Shown here one piece after another: positions 51,179 through 60,394 of a stretch of DNA of 64,000 nucleotides (position 1 is its first letter; each line of letters opens with the position of its first letter). A model generated the notes under the pieces. It saw nothing but the letters and a program-made list of their open reading frames with translations. It did no database searches and was not told where the DNA came from. A program made the translations under genes and the position numbers. Source of the stretch: Methanooceanicella nereidis (lineage in GTDB: Archaea; Halobacteriota; Methanocellia; Methanocellales; Methanocellaceae); assembly GCF_021023085.1 (NCBI RefSeq), contig NZ_PGCK01000011.1:80620-144619 (forward strand), written 5' to 3'.

Positions 51179-51700
51179 TTGGCAAATTTACCTGGTATGA
51201 TCGTTACATGGATCACTTTTCCCGGAGTAATTCTCCATGAAATTAGCCATAAAATATTTTGCGACCTGTTAGGCGTGCCTGTTTATAAAGTTAAATATTT
51301 TTCATTCGGAGACCCGGCCGGATACGTGGAACATGACTAATTTGTATTTTATAAGGAATCTTTCTTGATCACTACGGCACCATTCATCATCAATAGCCTG
51401 TTTTCATTATTAGTATTTATGATCGCGGCTTTTAACATTAACACTATCCTTAACGGGATCTTGATCTGGTTAGGGATATCATTTGCGATGCATTCATTTC
51501 CAAGCATAGGAGATGCAAAAAGTTTATGGGCATCGACTAAAACGGAATGGAGAGAAAATCTTCTCATACTGTTAGGTCTTCCGCTTGTCATCATCATTTT
51601 TATCGCAAATGTACTCAGGTTCTTCTGGATCGATCTCGTATACGCTGCTATTTTATGGGGAATAGCGGCCGGTCTTATTAATAAGATCCCATTCATATGA
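51179..51700 (+). pseudogene. HExxH membrane metalloprotease-like gene, broken by an in-frame TAA
   Basis: From TTG 51179 (GGTGGTAT upstream) the frame reads MANLPGMIVTWITFPGVILH then EISH, giving an HEISH zinc motif, and continues to GDPAGYVEHD, where TAA at 51338-51340 interrupts. The same frame continues without a shift: FVFYKESFLITTAPFIINSL and three further hydrophobic segments up to 51700. The continuity on both sides shows one gene of about 173 codons with a single stop. The 111-codon frame from TTG 51365 is the C-terminal remnant. The fold looks like a small M50-type membrane peptidase; exact family not assigned. Confidence 0.75.
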
Positions 51701-51888
51701 TCTTAACTATCGTTTGAATCCAAAAAATAATAAAACCTAATTTTTTTAACATTTTAAAACAATAATTAAGATCATTTTTAGAGATCATTATCTAAAAATT
51801 GTTGACTTTAGGAAGTATAAAGATAAAAACAAATAAGAAAATATTACAAAAAACAACAATATACTAACATCATGTTTTCATTTTTTCT

Positions 51889-52382
51889 CTAAAATAAATT
51901 TTTTAGATTAATTGTTATTATACAATTAATAACACCGCCAATTGTTGTACAGATGATACCGGTAACCATCCGCATTACTGTATACAACCAGTTGTGCCAT
52001 AGGATGGGCTGGTCATATGGGCGATATATTGTGAAGTTATAGTAAAGTTCGAAAATCAGGTATAATACAGGGTTCGATACCGCCCGGGAAATTGCTGAAA
52101 CAGATATCAATTGTTATTGTGTCAGATATCGGTTGAGGCGAACCAGTCTGAACCCGCCCACATAAGCGCAATCATAATTGGTTTTGTAATAAATGTGACT
52201 ATCAACAATATCATAAGTACCTCGTTAGGGCTCGCGAACAGGTGTGTGGTAAGGGAATATATTGGATCGGCCGCCCCGTTATTTTCGCCGTAATCACCAG
52301 GATCAAAGATTGCTTCCGGCCAACATATTGCCAGATATAACATATTTGTAATACAATGCACATAGTAATCTTTATTGTTCAA
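51889..52382 (-). pseudogene. Decayed copy of the four-helix membrane protein family
   Basis: Two frames on the minus strand match consecutive parts of the protein encoded at 55749-56255. The first (52382-52122) contains SPNEVLMILLIVTFITKPIM, matching EPNEVLIVLFIVLNIVTPIL, and stops after WFASTDI, where the intact copy continues ASTDKLTLLQ. The second (52110-51889) contains SVSAISRAVSNPVLYLIFEL and IICTTIGGVINCIITINLK, matching YVSAFPGALSISIPYLTIGL and IACSIIGGVIYGAISNK. The first transmembrane part is also largely lost. So this is a broken paralog, not two genes. Confidence 0.75.
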
Positions 52383-54934
52383 TGGTGAAATTTGTGCAAG
52401 AGCCGGGCATTGAAAATATAAAAGGCCTTACGGAAGACGAAGCCGCTGAAAGGATAAAAACGGAGGGTTATAACGAATTACCTGCGAGTAAAAAGCGCAC
52501 TATTATAGACATATCCCTTGAAGTTTTGAAAGAGCCGATGTTCTTACTTCTCATAGCCGGCGGGGCCATATACCTCATGATCGGGGATGTTGAAGAAGCT
52601 CTCATGCTGCTCGTGTTCGTTTTCGTGGTCATCGGGATAACCATTTATCAGGAGCAGAAGGTAGAGAGGGCCCTTGAAGCGCTAAAAAGCTTATCAAGCC
52701 CGCGTGCACTGGTCATCAGGAATGGAGTGGCCGCCAGAATACCCGGAAGAGAAGTGGTACGTGGGGATATTATCATGCTGTCGGAAGGGGACAGGGTGCC
52801 AGCCGATGCCGTCGTCCTTTCCTGCAGCAATTTACTTATCGACGAATCGCTGCTCACAGGAGAATCAGTGCCCGTAAGGAAAGTCCCCTGCGAAAAAGAA
52901 TCGGTAATAGAAAGGCCTGGCGGTGATGACCTCCCATTTGTATATTCAAGCACTCTTGTAGTGCAGGGGCATGGTGTAGCTGAGGTAAATAAGATCGGGA
53001 TAAACACAGAAATCGGTAAAATAGGTAAAGCCCTTCAGACATTAGAACCGGAGGAAACCCCTCTTCAAAAAGAGACTAAAAAGCTGGTCAAGATCTTCGC
53101 GGCCGCTGGAATGGCTTTGTGCGTCCTGGTCATCGTTATTTATTCCATTACCAGAGGAAACTGGCTTAACGGAGTGCTCACAGGGATCACTCTCGCAATG
53201 GCGCTTATCCCCGAAGAGATACCGGTCGTCTTAACGATCTTTCTGGCCCTTGGCGCATGGCGTATGTCGAAAAGAAGAGTGCTGACAAGGCAGCTCAGAT
53301 CGATACAAACGCTTGGCTCTACGACAGTGCTATCTGTTGATAAGACCGGCACGCTCACGATGAACAGGATGTCGTTAAGAAAGCTTTACGCGCAGGGAAA
53401 ATTTTTTACGATCGATGAAAATACAGCTTCGATGCCCGAACCCTTCCACGAGCTTATGGAATACTCAATACTGGCCAGCCAGCATGACCCGTTTGACCCT
53501 ATGGAGAAAGCGATAAAGGACGTCGGAAATAAGATACTTATAAACACGGAACATTTGCATGATAGCTGGATCCTTGTCCAGGAGTATGCTCTATCAAAAA
53601 AACTCCTCGCGCTTTCACACGTATGGAGATCTCCGGAAGGCAATGAATATGTGATCGCGGCAAAGGGCGCTCCCGAAGCCATATATGACCTGTGCCACAT
53701 GGATGATAAAAAAATATCTGAATTGAATTCCAGTGTACAGGAAATGGCAGGGGAAGGATTACGGGTCCTTGGCGTAGCACGAGCCGTCTTTAAAAAAAGC
53801 GACCTTCCGACGGATCAGCACGAATTTAATTTTGAATTTATAGGGCTCATAGGGTTCTACGACCCGCTACGTCCCGGGGTGGCAAATGCTGTTAAAGAAT
53901 GCTATGAGGCCGGGTTACGGACCATTATGATCACAGGCGACTACCCTGTCACCGCGCAAAATATCGCAAAGCAGGCGGGGATATCGCCGTGCAATGAGAT
54001 AATTACCGGCATTGAGCTTGAAAAGATGGGCGATGATGAGTTAAAAAGGCGTATAGGTAATGTGAACGTGTTTGCCCGCGTCGTTCCGGAACAGAAGCTG
54101 CGCATCGTGGAAGCTCTAAAAAAGAACGGAGAGGTCGTCGTAATGACCGGCGACGGCGTGAACGATGCGCCCGCGCTGAAAAACGCACATATCGGATTCG
54201 CCATGGGAAGCAGGGGGACCGAAGTCGCACGCGAAGCATCGTCATTCGTATTGCTGGACGATGATTTCTCTTCGATCGTGCAAGCGGTAAAAATGGGAAG
54301 GAGGATATTCGATAACTTAAAAAAGGCGATGTCGTATATTTTTGCCATACATGTACCCATTGCAGGAATGTCCCTGCTCCCCGTGCTCCTGGGATGGCCG
54401 ATAATGCTTTTCCCCGCACATATTGCCTTTTTAGAGCTTATCATCGATCCGGTTTGTTCGATAGTATTTGAAGCGGAGCCTGAAGAGAAAGACGTGATGA
54501 AAAGACCTCCTAAAAAATTGAATGAGCCTATCTTTGATAAAAAGATGATATTTATAAGCATTTTACAGGGGCTGGTCATACTGGCAATAGTCGCAGCCGT
54601 TTACAGGGGAGCACCAATGCTTGGGGAGAGCGAGGAGCAAGCCCGGGCTCTTGCTTTTACGACACTTGTTATAGCGAACCTTAGCCTTGTATTCACAAAC
54701 CGCTCATGGAGCAGGACGATACCGGAAATGATCAGGACACCGAATAAAGCACTTCTAGGAGTTTCGATCATAGCCCTGTTTTTCCTGGCTTTATCGCTAT
54801 ACGTACCGTTCCTGTCGTCCATATTTCAATTCGGTCAGCTACACTTGATCGACCTGGTCATCTGCGCAGCGGCCAGTATACTGGGCATATTATGGTTTGA
54901 GGGATTAAAGATCGTTAACAGACAGTCAAGGTAG
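52382..54934 (+). CDS. P-type cation-transporting ATPase (Ca2+-ATPase-like, P2)
   Basis: The 850-residue protein has the full P-type layout: N-terminal cation-ATPase segment (GLTEDEAAERIKTEGYNELP), actuator motif LLTGESVPV, membrane helix motif ALIPEEIPVVLTIFLALGAW (PEE-P ion site), phosphorylation motif SVDKTGTLTMN (catalytic Asp), nucleotide-binding domain with KGAPEAIYDLC, hinge MTGDGVNDAPALK, and six C-terminal helices with VPIAGMSLLPVLLGWPIMLF and ELIIDPVCSIVFE. P2-type with Pro-Glu-Glu-(I/L)-Pro suggests a Ca2+ or other divalent/monovalent cation pump. Exact ion unknown. No SD is visible before the ATG, so translation may be leaderless. Confidence 0.95.
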   Translation: MVKFVQEPGIENIKGLTEDEAAERIKTEGYNELPASKKRTIIDISLEVLKEPMFLLLIAGGAIYLMIGDVEEALMLLVFVFVVIGITIYQEQKVERALEALKSLSSPRALVIRNGVAARIPGREVVRGDIIMLSEGDRVPADAVVLSCSNLLIDESLLTGESVPVRKVPCEKESVIERPGGDDLPFVYSSTLVVQGHGVAEVNKIGINTEIGKIGKALQTLEPEETPLQKETKKLVKIFAAAGMALCVLVIVIYSITRGNWLNGVLTGITLAMALIPEEIPVVLTIFLALGAWRMSKRRVLTRQLRSIQTLGSTTVLSVDKTGTLTMNRMSLRKLYAQGKFFTIDENTASMPEPFHELMEYSILASQHDPFDPMEKAIKDVGNKILINTEHLHDSWILVQEYALSKKLLALSHVWRSPEGNEYVIAAKGAPEAIYDLCHMDDKKISELNSSVQEMAGEGLRVLGVARAVFKKSDLPTDQHEFNFEFIGLIGFYDPLRPGVANAVKECYEAGLRTIMITGDYPVTAQNIAKQAGISPCNEIITGIELEKMGDDELKRRIGNVNVFARVVPEQKLRIVEALKKNGEVVVMTGDGVNDAPALKNAHIGFAMGSRGTEVAREASSFVLLDDDFSSIVQAVKMGRRIFDNLKKAMSYIFAIHVPIAGMSLLPVLLGWPIMLFPAHIAFLELIIDPVCSIVFEAEPEEKDVMKRPPKKLNEPIFDKKMIFISILQGLVILAIVAAVYRGAPMLGESEEQARALAFTTLVIANLSLVFTNRSWSRTIPEMIRTPNKALLGVSIIALFFLALSLYVPFLSSIFQFGQLHLIDLVICAAASILGILWFEGLKIVNRQSR

Positions 54935-55309
54935 ATCAAATAGGAAAAATATTACCAACGAACTAAAGACACGTCGCACGAAGTATCGTATACAGTTAAT
55001 TCATGGTTTTATTATATCTTCCCTATTACAATAAAGACCTCAAATGTACCGTGTTCGAGTTTATCGATCGATGCCATCAGAGCTATGTGAATTATATATG
55101 GGATCAATTAATCTGAAAAAGTACTTATTCGCACCCATCAGCCAGTTCACGACCTTTTATCTTATCTATCCTCCGAATTTATCTGTTGTAAGATTATTAA
55201 GCTTTTTAAGAAATTCAGACGATAGAGACTTATATATGAATGACATGCTAATCAGATAATAATATATAAAATTAGACCGTTGCTCGACACCGGCCTGAGG
55301 AAAATAGAA
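54935..55309. other. Intergenic region, no supported gene
   Basis: A 71-codon frame (55044-55259) is present but has no SD and its composition is not convincing. Short strings such as CGAACTAAAGACACG look like remnants of hairpin repeats, but no arm pair is visible. Confidence 0.4.
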
Positions 55310-55552
55310 ATGACAAAACAAGCACCAATAGAACCGCAAAAACTCGTGAAGCTTCTGGAAAAATTAGGCTATGTGAATAAGACCACGGACGGCTTACATG
55401 CCATATTCCAGAGAGAGGGGAACGTCAAGAGCATTATGATACAGCAGACAAGGGACCTGACCCCGGCGCTGTTGAAACAGGTGCTCATTAAGGTCTCGGA
55501 CCAGACAGGCGTTTCCATTAACACCCTTAATGATATGTTGAAAGAGATGTGA
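55310..55552 (+). CDS. HicA-like (YcfA) small protein
   Basis: The 80-residue product follows the HicA dsRBD-like fold: EPQKLVKLLEKLGYVNKTTD, GLHAIFQREGN (in classical HicA toxins the corresponding GSH has the catalytic His; here it is GLH), then MIQQTRDLTPALLKQVLIKV. No hicB antitoxin gene is next to it. The longer C-terminus (SDQTGVSINTLNDMLKEM) replaces the usual short end. It may be an orphan toxin-like protein or a domain with another RNA-binding role. ATG 55310 follows TGAGGAAAAT. Confidence 0.7.
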   Translation: MTKQAPIEPQKLVKLLEKLGYVNKTTDGLHAIFQREGNVKSIMIQQTRDLTPALLKQVLIKVSDQTGVSINTLNDMLKEM

Positions 55553-55748
55553 ATCGCAATATCATGATATCAAATTTATTTTCTTTTTAAGGCAGTATAG
55601 AACTTTAAAAAAATACGATAAACTGTACATTAATATTGTATAATAATGGATTATTTATATACCACTACAACTGTATTGAATTAACATAGAATTTTCCATA
55701 GCATAATGGCTTTTTTTAAGATTTCTTCACATGGCAGATGAGATACGT

Positions 55749-56255
55749 TTAACTTTTAATCTTATTTGATATAGCTCCATATATAACGCCACCAATGATA
55801 GAGCAGGCGATACCTGGCGCTATAATTATGACATTATACAACAAGTCAGGATATATGATCGGCTGACTACCATTAGCCGCCACTGAATTAAGTAGTCCGA
55901 TAGTTAAGTAAGGTATCGAGATAGATAACGCTCCCGGGAACGCTGAGACATACATTAACTGTAACAGTGTTAGCTTATCTGTTGATGCGAGCCGGACCGA
56001 AACGGCTCCAATAAGCCCCATTAAAATAGGTGTTACTATATTTAGGACAATAAACAAGACTATAAGCACTTCATTGGGCTCATGAATGGGCGTAGGAGTG
56101 GGAGGATGCAAGGGGTCTGTCACAGCATCATTTCCGCCGTTAACGCCAGTATCAAAGACAGCTACAAGCCCATAAATAACTAGAAAATAAATTATGAGCA
56201 ATGATATTCCGCCTAAGATACCCAGCATAACTGGTTTAATGTAAAAATATTTCAC
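55749..56255 (-). CDS. Four-helix membrane protein, dispersed paralog family (copy 4)
   Basis: The 168-residue protein has four hydrophobic segments: GILGGISLLIIYFLVIYGL, VLIVLFIVLNIVTPILMGLI, SAFPGALSISIPYLTIGLL and NVIIIAPGIACSIIGGVIYG. After helix 1 it has a long polar Asp/Asn/Pro-rich loop (GGNDAVTDPLHPPTPTPIHE). The C-terminal segment and overall layout fit the family at 5770, 26843 and 44458, although the N-terminus is more diverged. A decayed sister copy lies at 51889-52382. No known function. Confidence 0.75.
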   Translation of the reverse strand: MKYFYIKPVMLGILGGISLLIIYFLVIYGLVAVFDTGVNGGNDAVTDPLHPPTPTPIHEPNEVLIVLFIVLNIVTPILMGLIGAVSVRLASTDKLTLLQLMYVSAFPGALSISIPYLTIGLLNSVAANGSQPIIYPDLLYNVIIIAPGIACSIIGGVIYGAISNKIKS

Positions 56256-56666
56256 GCATCAGACCCCGGATCAATGTTTTTCTATTATTTATATGAATAT
56301 TTACGATCATATACATTTAATTAAAGTTTCAGTTTTAATGATACTATTATAAAAGATTTCTATCATAAACCTACAACTAACTGATACTCATTTATTAATC
56401 CTACAATTGATGTACCCATTAATCAATTATTGTTATTAGCGTATCTAATAATATTATAATCAGTAAATATTCTATAAATGATCATATAATTGTATATTTT
56501 AGTATAATAAGTGCTTTTTATTTTTAAAAGAACATTCGTTCACCAACAGTGTTGATTTCTTTCAATTATGGATTATAATTAATATATTAAAAATTAGGAT
56601 ATTATTGTAAAAATATATAATAATATTTAAATTAATATATTTTCAATATTAACTGGTGATATTAGC
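56256..56666. other. Intergenic AT-rich region, no gene seen
   Basis: Very AT-rich; contains the promoter for the Pro-rich secreted protein on the plus strand and probably for the membrane protein on the minus strand. No supported gene. Confidence 0.45.
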
Positions 56667-57284
56667 ATGAACCGGATATTAAAATTATTTTTAGTTTTTA
56701 TGATCATTTTAACAGCCGCAGGATTGTTGATACCGACCTGTTATGCGAACGGATTCGCCACAGGAAAGCCAATATCCGTTAAGGGGATTGCCCAGCCATA
56801 CCCAATAATCTCCGGTGTAACGGGACCACAACAATCCCCGATCTTAGGCCAACCGATAACCGCTACGGGAATGGCTCAACCCTCCCCGGGATTTACTAAG
56901 GTGATAGATAAACCACTTTCACCGGGCCTGGGCCCGCCGACATACATGGAACCGTCTAAATTTGTCCCGGGACTTATTGAGCCAATAAAAAAACCTCAAC
57001 CGCCTGTTGATTTTGTACCGCCAAAACCCTGGCCGCCTGGTGGTCAGCCGGGATATCCACCACAATATTATCCGCCCGCAACACAATATGTTCCTGTTCC
57101 CTACCCGGTACCGGGAACATCCACTTCAACGATAATAGTGCCGCCGCCAACACAAAGCTATTCAGAGCCTACGGTTTTACTAAAGCCCGGAGGTCCCTGC
57201 GAATATGACGAAAACAGTCAATCATACCGCGACTCATATGGCAGGCAATGCTGGTATGACGGACGGAACTGGTGGGTCAGGTGA
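56667..57284 (+). CDS. Pro-rich secreted protein
   Basis: The 205-residue product has a signal peptide (NRILKLFLVFMIILTAAGLL, cleavage near CYANG) and a Pro/Gly-rich mature region: repeats of KPISVKGIAQPYPII / QPITATGMAQPSPGF, then PPVDFVPPKPWPPGGQPGYP and YPPQYYPPATQYVPVPYPVP. The C-terminal 30 residues are different: CEYDENSQSYRDSYGRQCWY with two Cys and an aromatic end, perhaps a small folded cap. GGTGATATTAGC precedes the ATG. The gene is followed by a terminator. Structural cell-surface role is inference. Confidence 0.75.
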   Translation: MNRILKLFLVFMIILTAAGLLIPTCYANGFATGKPISVKGIAQPYPIISGVTGPQQSPILGQPITATGMAQPSPGFTKVIDKPLSPGLGPPTYMEPSKFVPGLIEPIKKPQPPVDFVPPKPWPPGGQPGYPPQYYPPATQYVPVPYPVPGTSTSTIIVPPPTQSYSEPTVLLKPGGPCEYDENSQSYRDSYGRQCWYDGRNWWVR

Positions 57285-57302
57285 ATTGATATTTAAACTA
57301 TT

Positions 57303-57332
57303 GGAGGCTAATAGCCTCCTTATATTTTATGT
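57303..57332 (+). terminator. Terminator after the Pro-rich protein
   Basis: GGAGGCT (57303-57309) pairs with AGCCTCC (57313-57319), followed by TTATATTTTAT. Confidence 0.8.
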
Positions 57333-57535
57333 TAACAATATTCGATATTGCGGAAGATCTTTTTTATCTCTAAAATAGTCAAAGCAGGTACATAAGATAA
57401 AAACAAGAATTAACCTTCTTGATACTCATGACCGTGATAGAGACGATCATAAAAATATGGATAAAATAGCTAAAACTTTTTTATAAAACCTTAAATGCAA
57501 TTAATAATCGTTATAATTTACTTTTATTTTAACTC

Positions 57536-58210
57536 ATGATTATTAATGATATAGCGCCACCTATATCTAGAATAAATAATGAAGACATTTGGGTAATTTT
57601 ATTGACAGTCGAACAAAAGGTTGTTAGTGTGGTACAGGAAGCCCCAGTGAAGCCAGCCGTCCTTGGAAACCCGGCGCCGCTGGGCCTGATGGGTTTTGGC
57701 ATGACCACTATATTGCTGTGCATGAAACTGGCAGGTCTCATACCGGCAGAGAGTTTAGGAATGATCGTCGCCATGGGCATCTTCTACGGCGGTATAGCCC
57801 AGGTTATTGCGGGGTGGCTGGAATACCATAAAGGAAACACGTTCGCAGGGACAGCTTTCACATCCTTCGGGCTATTCTGGATCCTCTTTATCGCTATCCA
57901 GCTGCTCCCGACACTGGGATTGGCGGCTGCCGTAGACGGGAAGTCTATGGGCGCGTTGATCGGCGTATGGGGACTGTTTATGGCCTATATGTTCATCGCC
58001 ACACTGAATAAGCCCATGATCTTCCGGATCATCTTCGGCTCCGCAACTGTGCTCTTCTTCGTAATTGCGATCGGCGACTATACCGGTGAAGCGCTTATCA
58101 AGACCATCGGCGGGTACATTGGTATCTTCTGTGGCAGCTGCGCCTTTTATCTGGCCATGGCGGATATTCTTAACGAGACTTTTGGACGGAAGGTCCTGCC
58201 GATAGGGTAA
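57536..58210 (+). CDS. GPR1/FUN34/YaaH (SatP) family acetate transporter
   Basis: A 224-residue membrane protein with six helices and the family signature near the first helix: NPAPLGLMGFGMTTILLCMK (NPAPLGLxxFG), then MGIFYGGIAQVIAGWLEYHK and GNTFAGTAFTSFGLFWILFI. SatP/AceTr proteins carry acetate or succinate across the membrane, useful to an acetate-using or acetate-assimilating methanogen. The first 30 residues are not conserved and the start may be further in; no SD is visible before ATG 57536. A hairpin terminator follows at 58232-58290. Confidence 0.9.
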   Translation: MIINDIAPPISRINNEDIWVILLTVEQKVVSVVQEAPVKPAVLGNPAPLGLMGFGMTTILLCMKLAGLIPAESLGMIVAMGIFYGGIAQVIAGWLEYHKGNTFAGTAFTSFGLFWILFIAIQLLPTLGLAAAVDGKSMGALIGVWGLFMAYMFIATLNKPMIFRIIFGSATVLFFVIAIGDYTGEALIKTIGGYIGIFCGSCAFYLAMADILNETFGRKVLPIG

Positions 58211-58231
58211 TTGAGGTTTGTGGAGTTGAAA

Positions 58232-58290
58232 GGAGTACAGGGAGAAAGATATAAAAAAGTCCCATGGAACTCCTTTTCCTATTTTTATAG
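58232..58290 (+). terminator. Hairpin terminator after the acetate transporter gene
   Basis: GGAGT (58232-58236) pairs with ACTCC (58269-58273) and inner CAGGGA with TCCC, followed by TTTTCCTATTTTTA. Confidence 0.55.
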
Positions 58291-58569
58291 TCTATTCAAT
58301 AGCTAATGATGTTTTTTGACATTTTTTAATATTCATTGGCTTTCTAAAAAATTATACTCGTAAAACTTGATCAAAGCTATTACAACTATTATATTGATCA
58401 TTATAGCTTTAATGATGTAAAAAGTATGATCCTGCCGTATCTTTATTTAGTTAAGTCGCTTGTAGAAAGCTACAATGGAAAAGTATGAGTGGAAGGCAAT
58501 ATGACCGGTGACCTCACCAAGGGCATAAAGTTCGTAGTAATGTTGCCAGTTTATTCTAAAAATATCGGT

Positions 58570-58595
58570 AGGGTAGCTTATAGGATCGCTACCCT
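58570..58595 (-). terminator. Terminator after the DUF1254 gene
   Basis: On the minus strand AGGGTAGC pairs with GCTACCCT (58570-58577 with 58588-58595) followed by a T-rich run (plus-strand TTCTAAAAATATCG). Confidence 0.65.
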
Positions 58596-58611
58596 CTCAA
58601 AGGTATTATAC

Positions 58612-60102
58612 TCAACCGACCTTTTGTACAGGAGGTATCGGGTATTTCCCCTCCAGCACATCCGGCTTTGGCTGGTACATCCTGAGGATAAGGTAGAAAT
58701 CCCCCTCGGGAGCCGGCAGCCAGTTCGATCCGGACCCGGACGGCGGATCATGCTGTATGTATATGTCCAGAGACCCGTCAGATTCGTATTTCAGACCGGA
58801 TGTCCTATCCCCGATAGCGTATCGATCTTTGGCGTTGGGCACTAGCAGGTACGTCGTCGAATCATACATGGTCAATGACCAAAAGGCATCTGCCGAGGGC
58901 ATATTATCCTTATCGAAGTGCACTATGTATTTGTTGGCACCGTTTAGCTGCTGACCATCAGAATCCACCTCTGATTTTGCATATATCGCTTCCTGAGGTA
59001 AAACAGCCCCAAGACCCCCATCAGCCACTGCAGCACGTAACAGATAATCATAGCCATATATGCCCATACCTGTCCCGGCCAAATATGTCCAACCGTTCAC
59101 GCTTATACCCTTCATTGTCGCCCAGGTAGTCTTAGCGATCTGATCCCCATCCTTGACAGCGCGTGACAGGCCATCGGCCATTGCATGATCCAGGTCATTA
59201 CCATAGGGTGTTTCATTCTTTCTGAGGCCGATCCTGTCGAATATGGCCATAAGAGCTTCTTCCCCCTTTGGAGGAGGGTTATTCTTTAAGGCGACGCGGA
59301 GCTCTTCGAAGAATTTTAACTTTTCCTGTGCTTCCGTGGACGGAAACATTTTATTGAAATCGGATAGTGTTTGATCCTTTACACTTGCCGCAGGCTTTCC
59401 GAACTGATCTAACGGTGTCAATGTGAATTGTTCCTGCAGTGCCCGGACCGCGGGAATGTCGGATTCGCCATTAACAAGTACCCTTCCTATGATCCACACC
59501 GTATTCGTAGGAGATCTGACAGGATTTAAGCCTTCGGGAAGGCTGCCGTTCCAGCCGGGGCCTATAATGGCAAAATTACCTTCTCCAGTGCCGGTGGTCC
59601 TGCGGCCTATGCTGTCAAGATTATTTGTATACGCGTCCATAAGCTGCATGACGTAATACCTTCCATCAGTGTCCGGGACATGTAGGATAATCGGCCCGTT
59701 GCCCAGCTCAAGCCATGCTATCGAATAAAGTGTATCCACGTTCGGTGTCACGACTTCCGTATCATTCGGTGTTGTCAAACGTCCCTTATGGCCGAACTGA
59801 TTGATCGAAGCATGACCTGCGCCTGGCATCGTAACGAATAATTTTTCCGTCCGTTCCATAATGACTGGCGCCAGACCATAGATATATGCTTGGACGCCGA
59901 TCGTGTATGCGTCTTTCTCACGCGCTGCATAGTCGCTACTTGTGTCGGTTTCGCGAGATATGCCACTTTTTTGTTCATCTACTGTCATGGCCATTGCAAT
60001 GTTTAAAAAATGAATGAAGCCGATTACCATAAGGCTGATAAGGGCTTTAACAGGTTTAACTGGGGTAAAAAAGTATTTTATTACCCGTTCAGGTATTATC
60101 AT
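58612..60102 (-). CDS. DUF1254/DUF1214 domain protein, membrane-anchored or secreted
   Basis: The 496-residue product starts with a basic segment and a hydrophobic helix (LISLMVIGFIHFLNIAMA), probably a signal or anchor. Then DUF1254 (DAYTIGVQAYIYGLAPVIM, FGHKGRLTTPNDTEVVTPNV, DTLYSIAWLELGNGPIILHV) and C-terminal DUF1214 (WSLTMYDSTTYLLVPNAKDR, YAIGDRTSGLKYESDGSLDI, NWLPAPEGDFYLILRMYQPK). The pair of domains is common in bacteria and some methanogens; its function is not established. ATG 60102 follows GGTGGAT; a TTG at 60108 is too close to that SD. Confidence 0.85.
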   Translation of the reverse strand: MIIPERVIKYFFTPVKPVKALISLMVIGFIHFLNIAMAMTVDEQKSGISRETDTSSDYAAREKDAYTIGVQAYIYGLAPVIMERTEKLFVTMPGAGHASINQFGHKGRLTTPNDTEVVTPNVDTLYSIAWLELGNGPIILHVPDTDGRYYVMQLMDAYTNNLDSIGRRTTGTGEGNFAIIGPGWNGSLPEGLNPVRSPTNTVWIIGRVLVNGESDIPAVRALQEQFTLTPLDQFGKPAASVKDQTLSDFNKMFPSTEAQEKLKFFEELRVALKNNPPPKGEEALMAIFDRIGLRKNETPYGNDLDHAMADGLSRAVKDGDQIAKTTWATMKGISVNGWTYLAGTGMGIYGYDYLLRAAVADGGLGAVLPQEAIYAKSEVDSDGQQLNGANKYIVHFDKDNMPSADAFWSLTMYDSTTYLLVPNAKDRYAIGDRTSGLKYESDGSLDIYIQHDPPSGSGSNWLPAPEGDFYLILRMYQPKPDVLEGKYPIPPVQKVG

Positions 60103-60108
60103 TTCCAA

Positions 60109-60394
60109 TCCACCTGATAAAAATATATAAGTAATTATATATAAAATCTATGAAAATTATGAACTATAGACAATTCAATTGCATATACGGATTGAATTAT
60201 CTATTATCAAGATATGATTGATTTTCCAGTAGTTTAATTGTTATTTCATATTTCTATGAGTGTTAATTATACTACGCTGTTTATAATAACATAAATTGTA
60301 ACTATTTATAAAATTTATACCTTTCAGAAACAATTTTAAAATTATATATACATATAAGTTATTAAATATTAATATTATATTCGAGGACTTCGAT
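60109..60394. other. AT-rich intergenic region at the edge of an AT-rich island
   Basis: Composition drops sharply in G+C here and stays low to about 62.87 kb. No gene or integrase is seen. Confidence 0.45.

Noticed and set aside
51338..51340. Possible special decoding at the stop inside the metalloprotease-like gene
   Set aside because: The codon is TAA, not TAG (pyrrolysine) or TGA (selenocysteine), and no recoding element is visible; treated as a pseudogene.
53941..54579. 212-codon Ser-rich minus-strand frame within the P-type ATPase
   Set aside because: The opposite strand encodes conserved ATPase motifs; this is a shadow frame.
55044..55259. 71-codon plus-strand frame
   Set aside because: No SD, no recognised pattern; probably chance.
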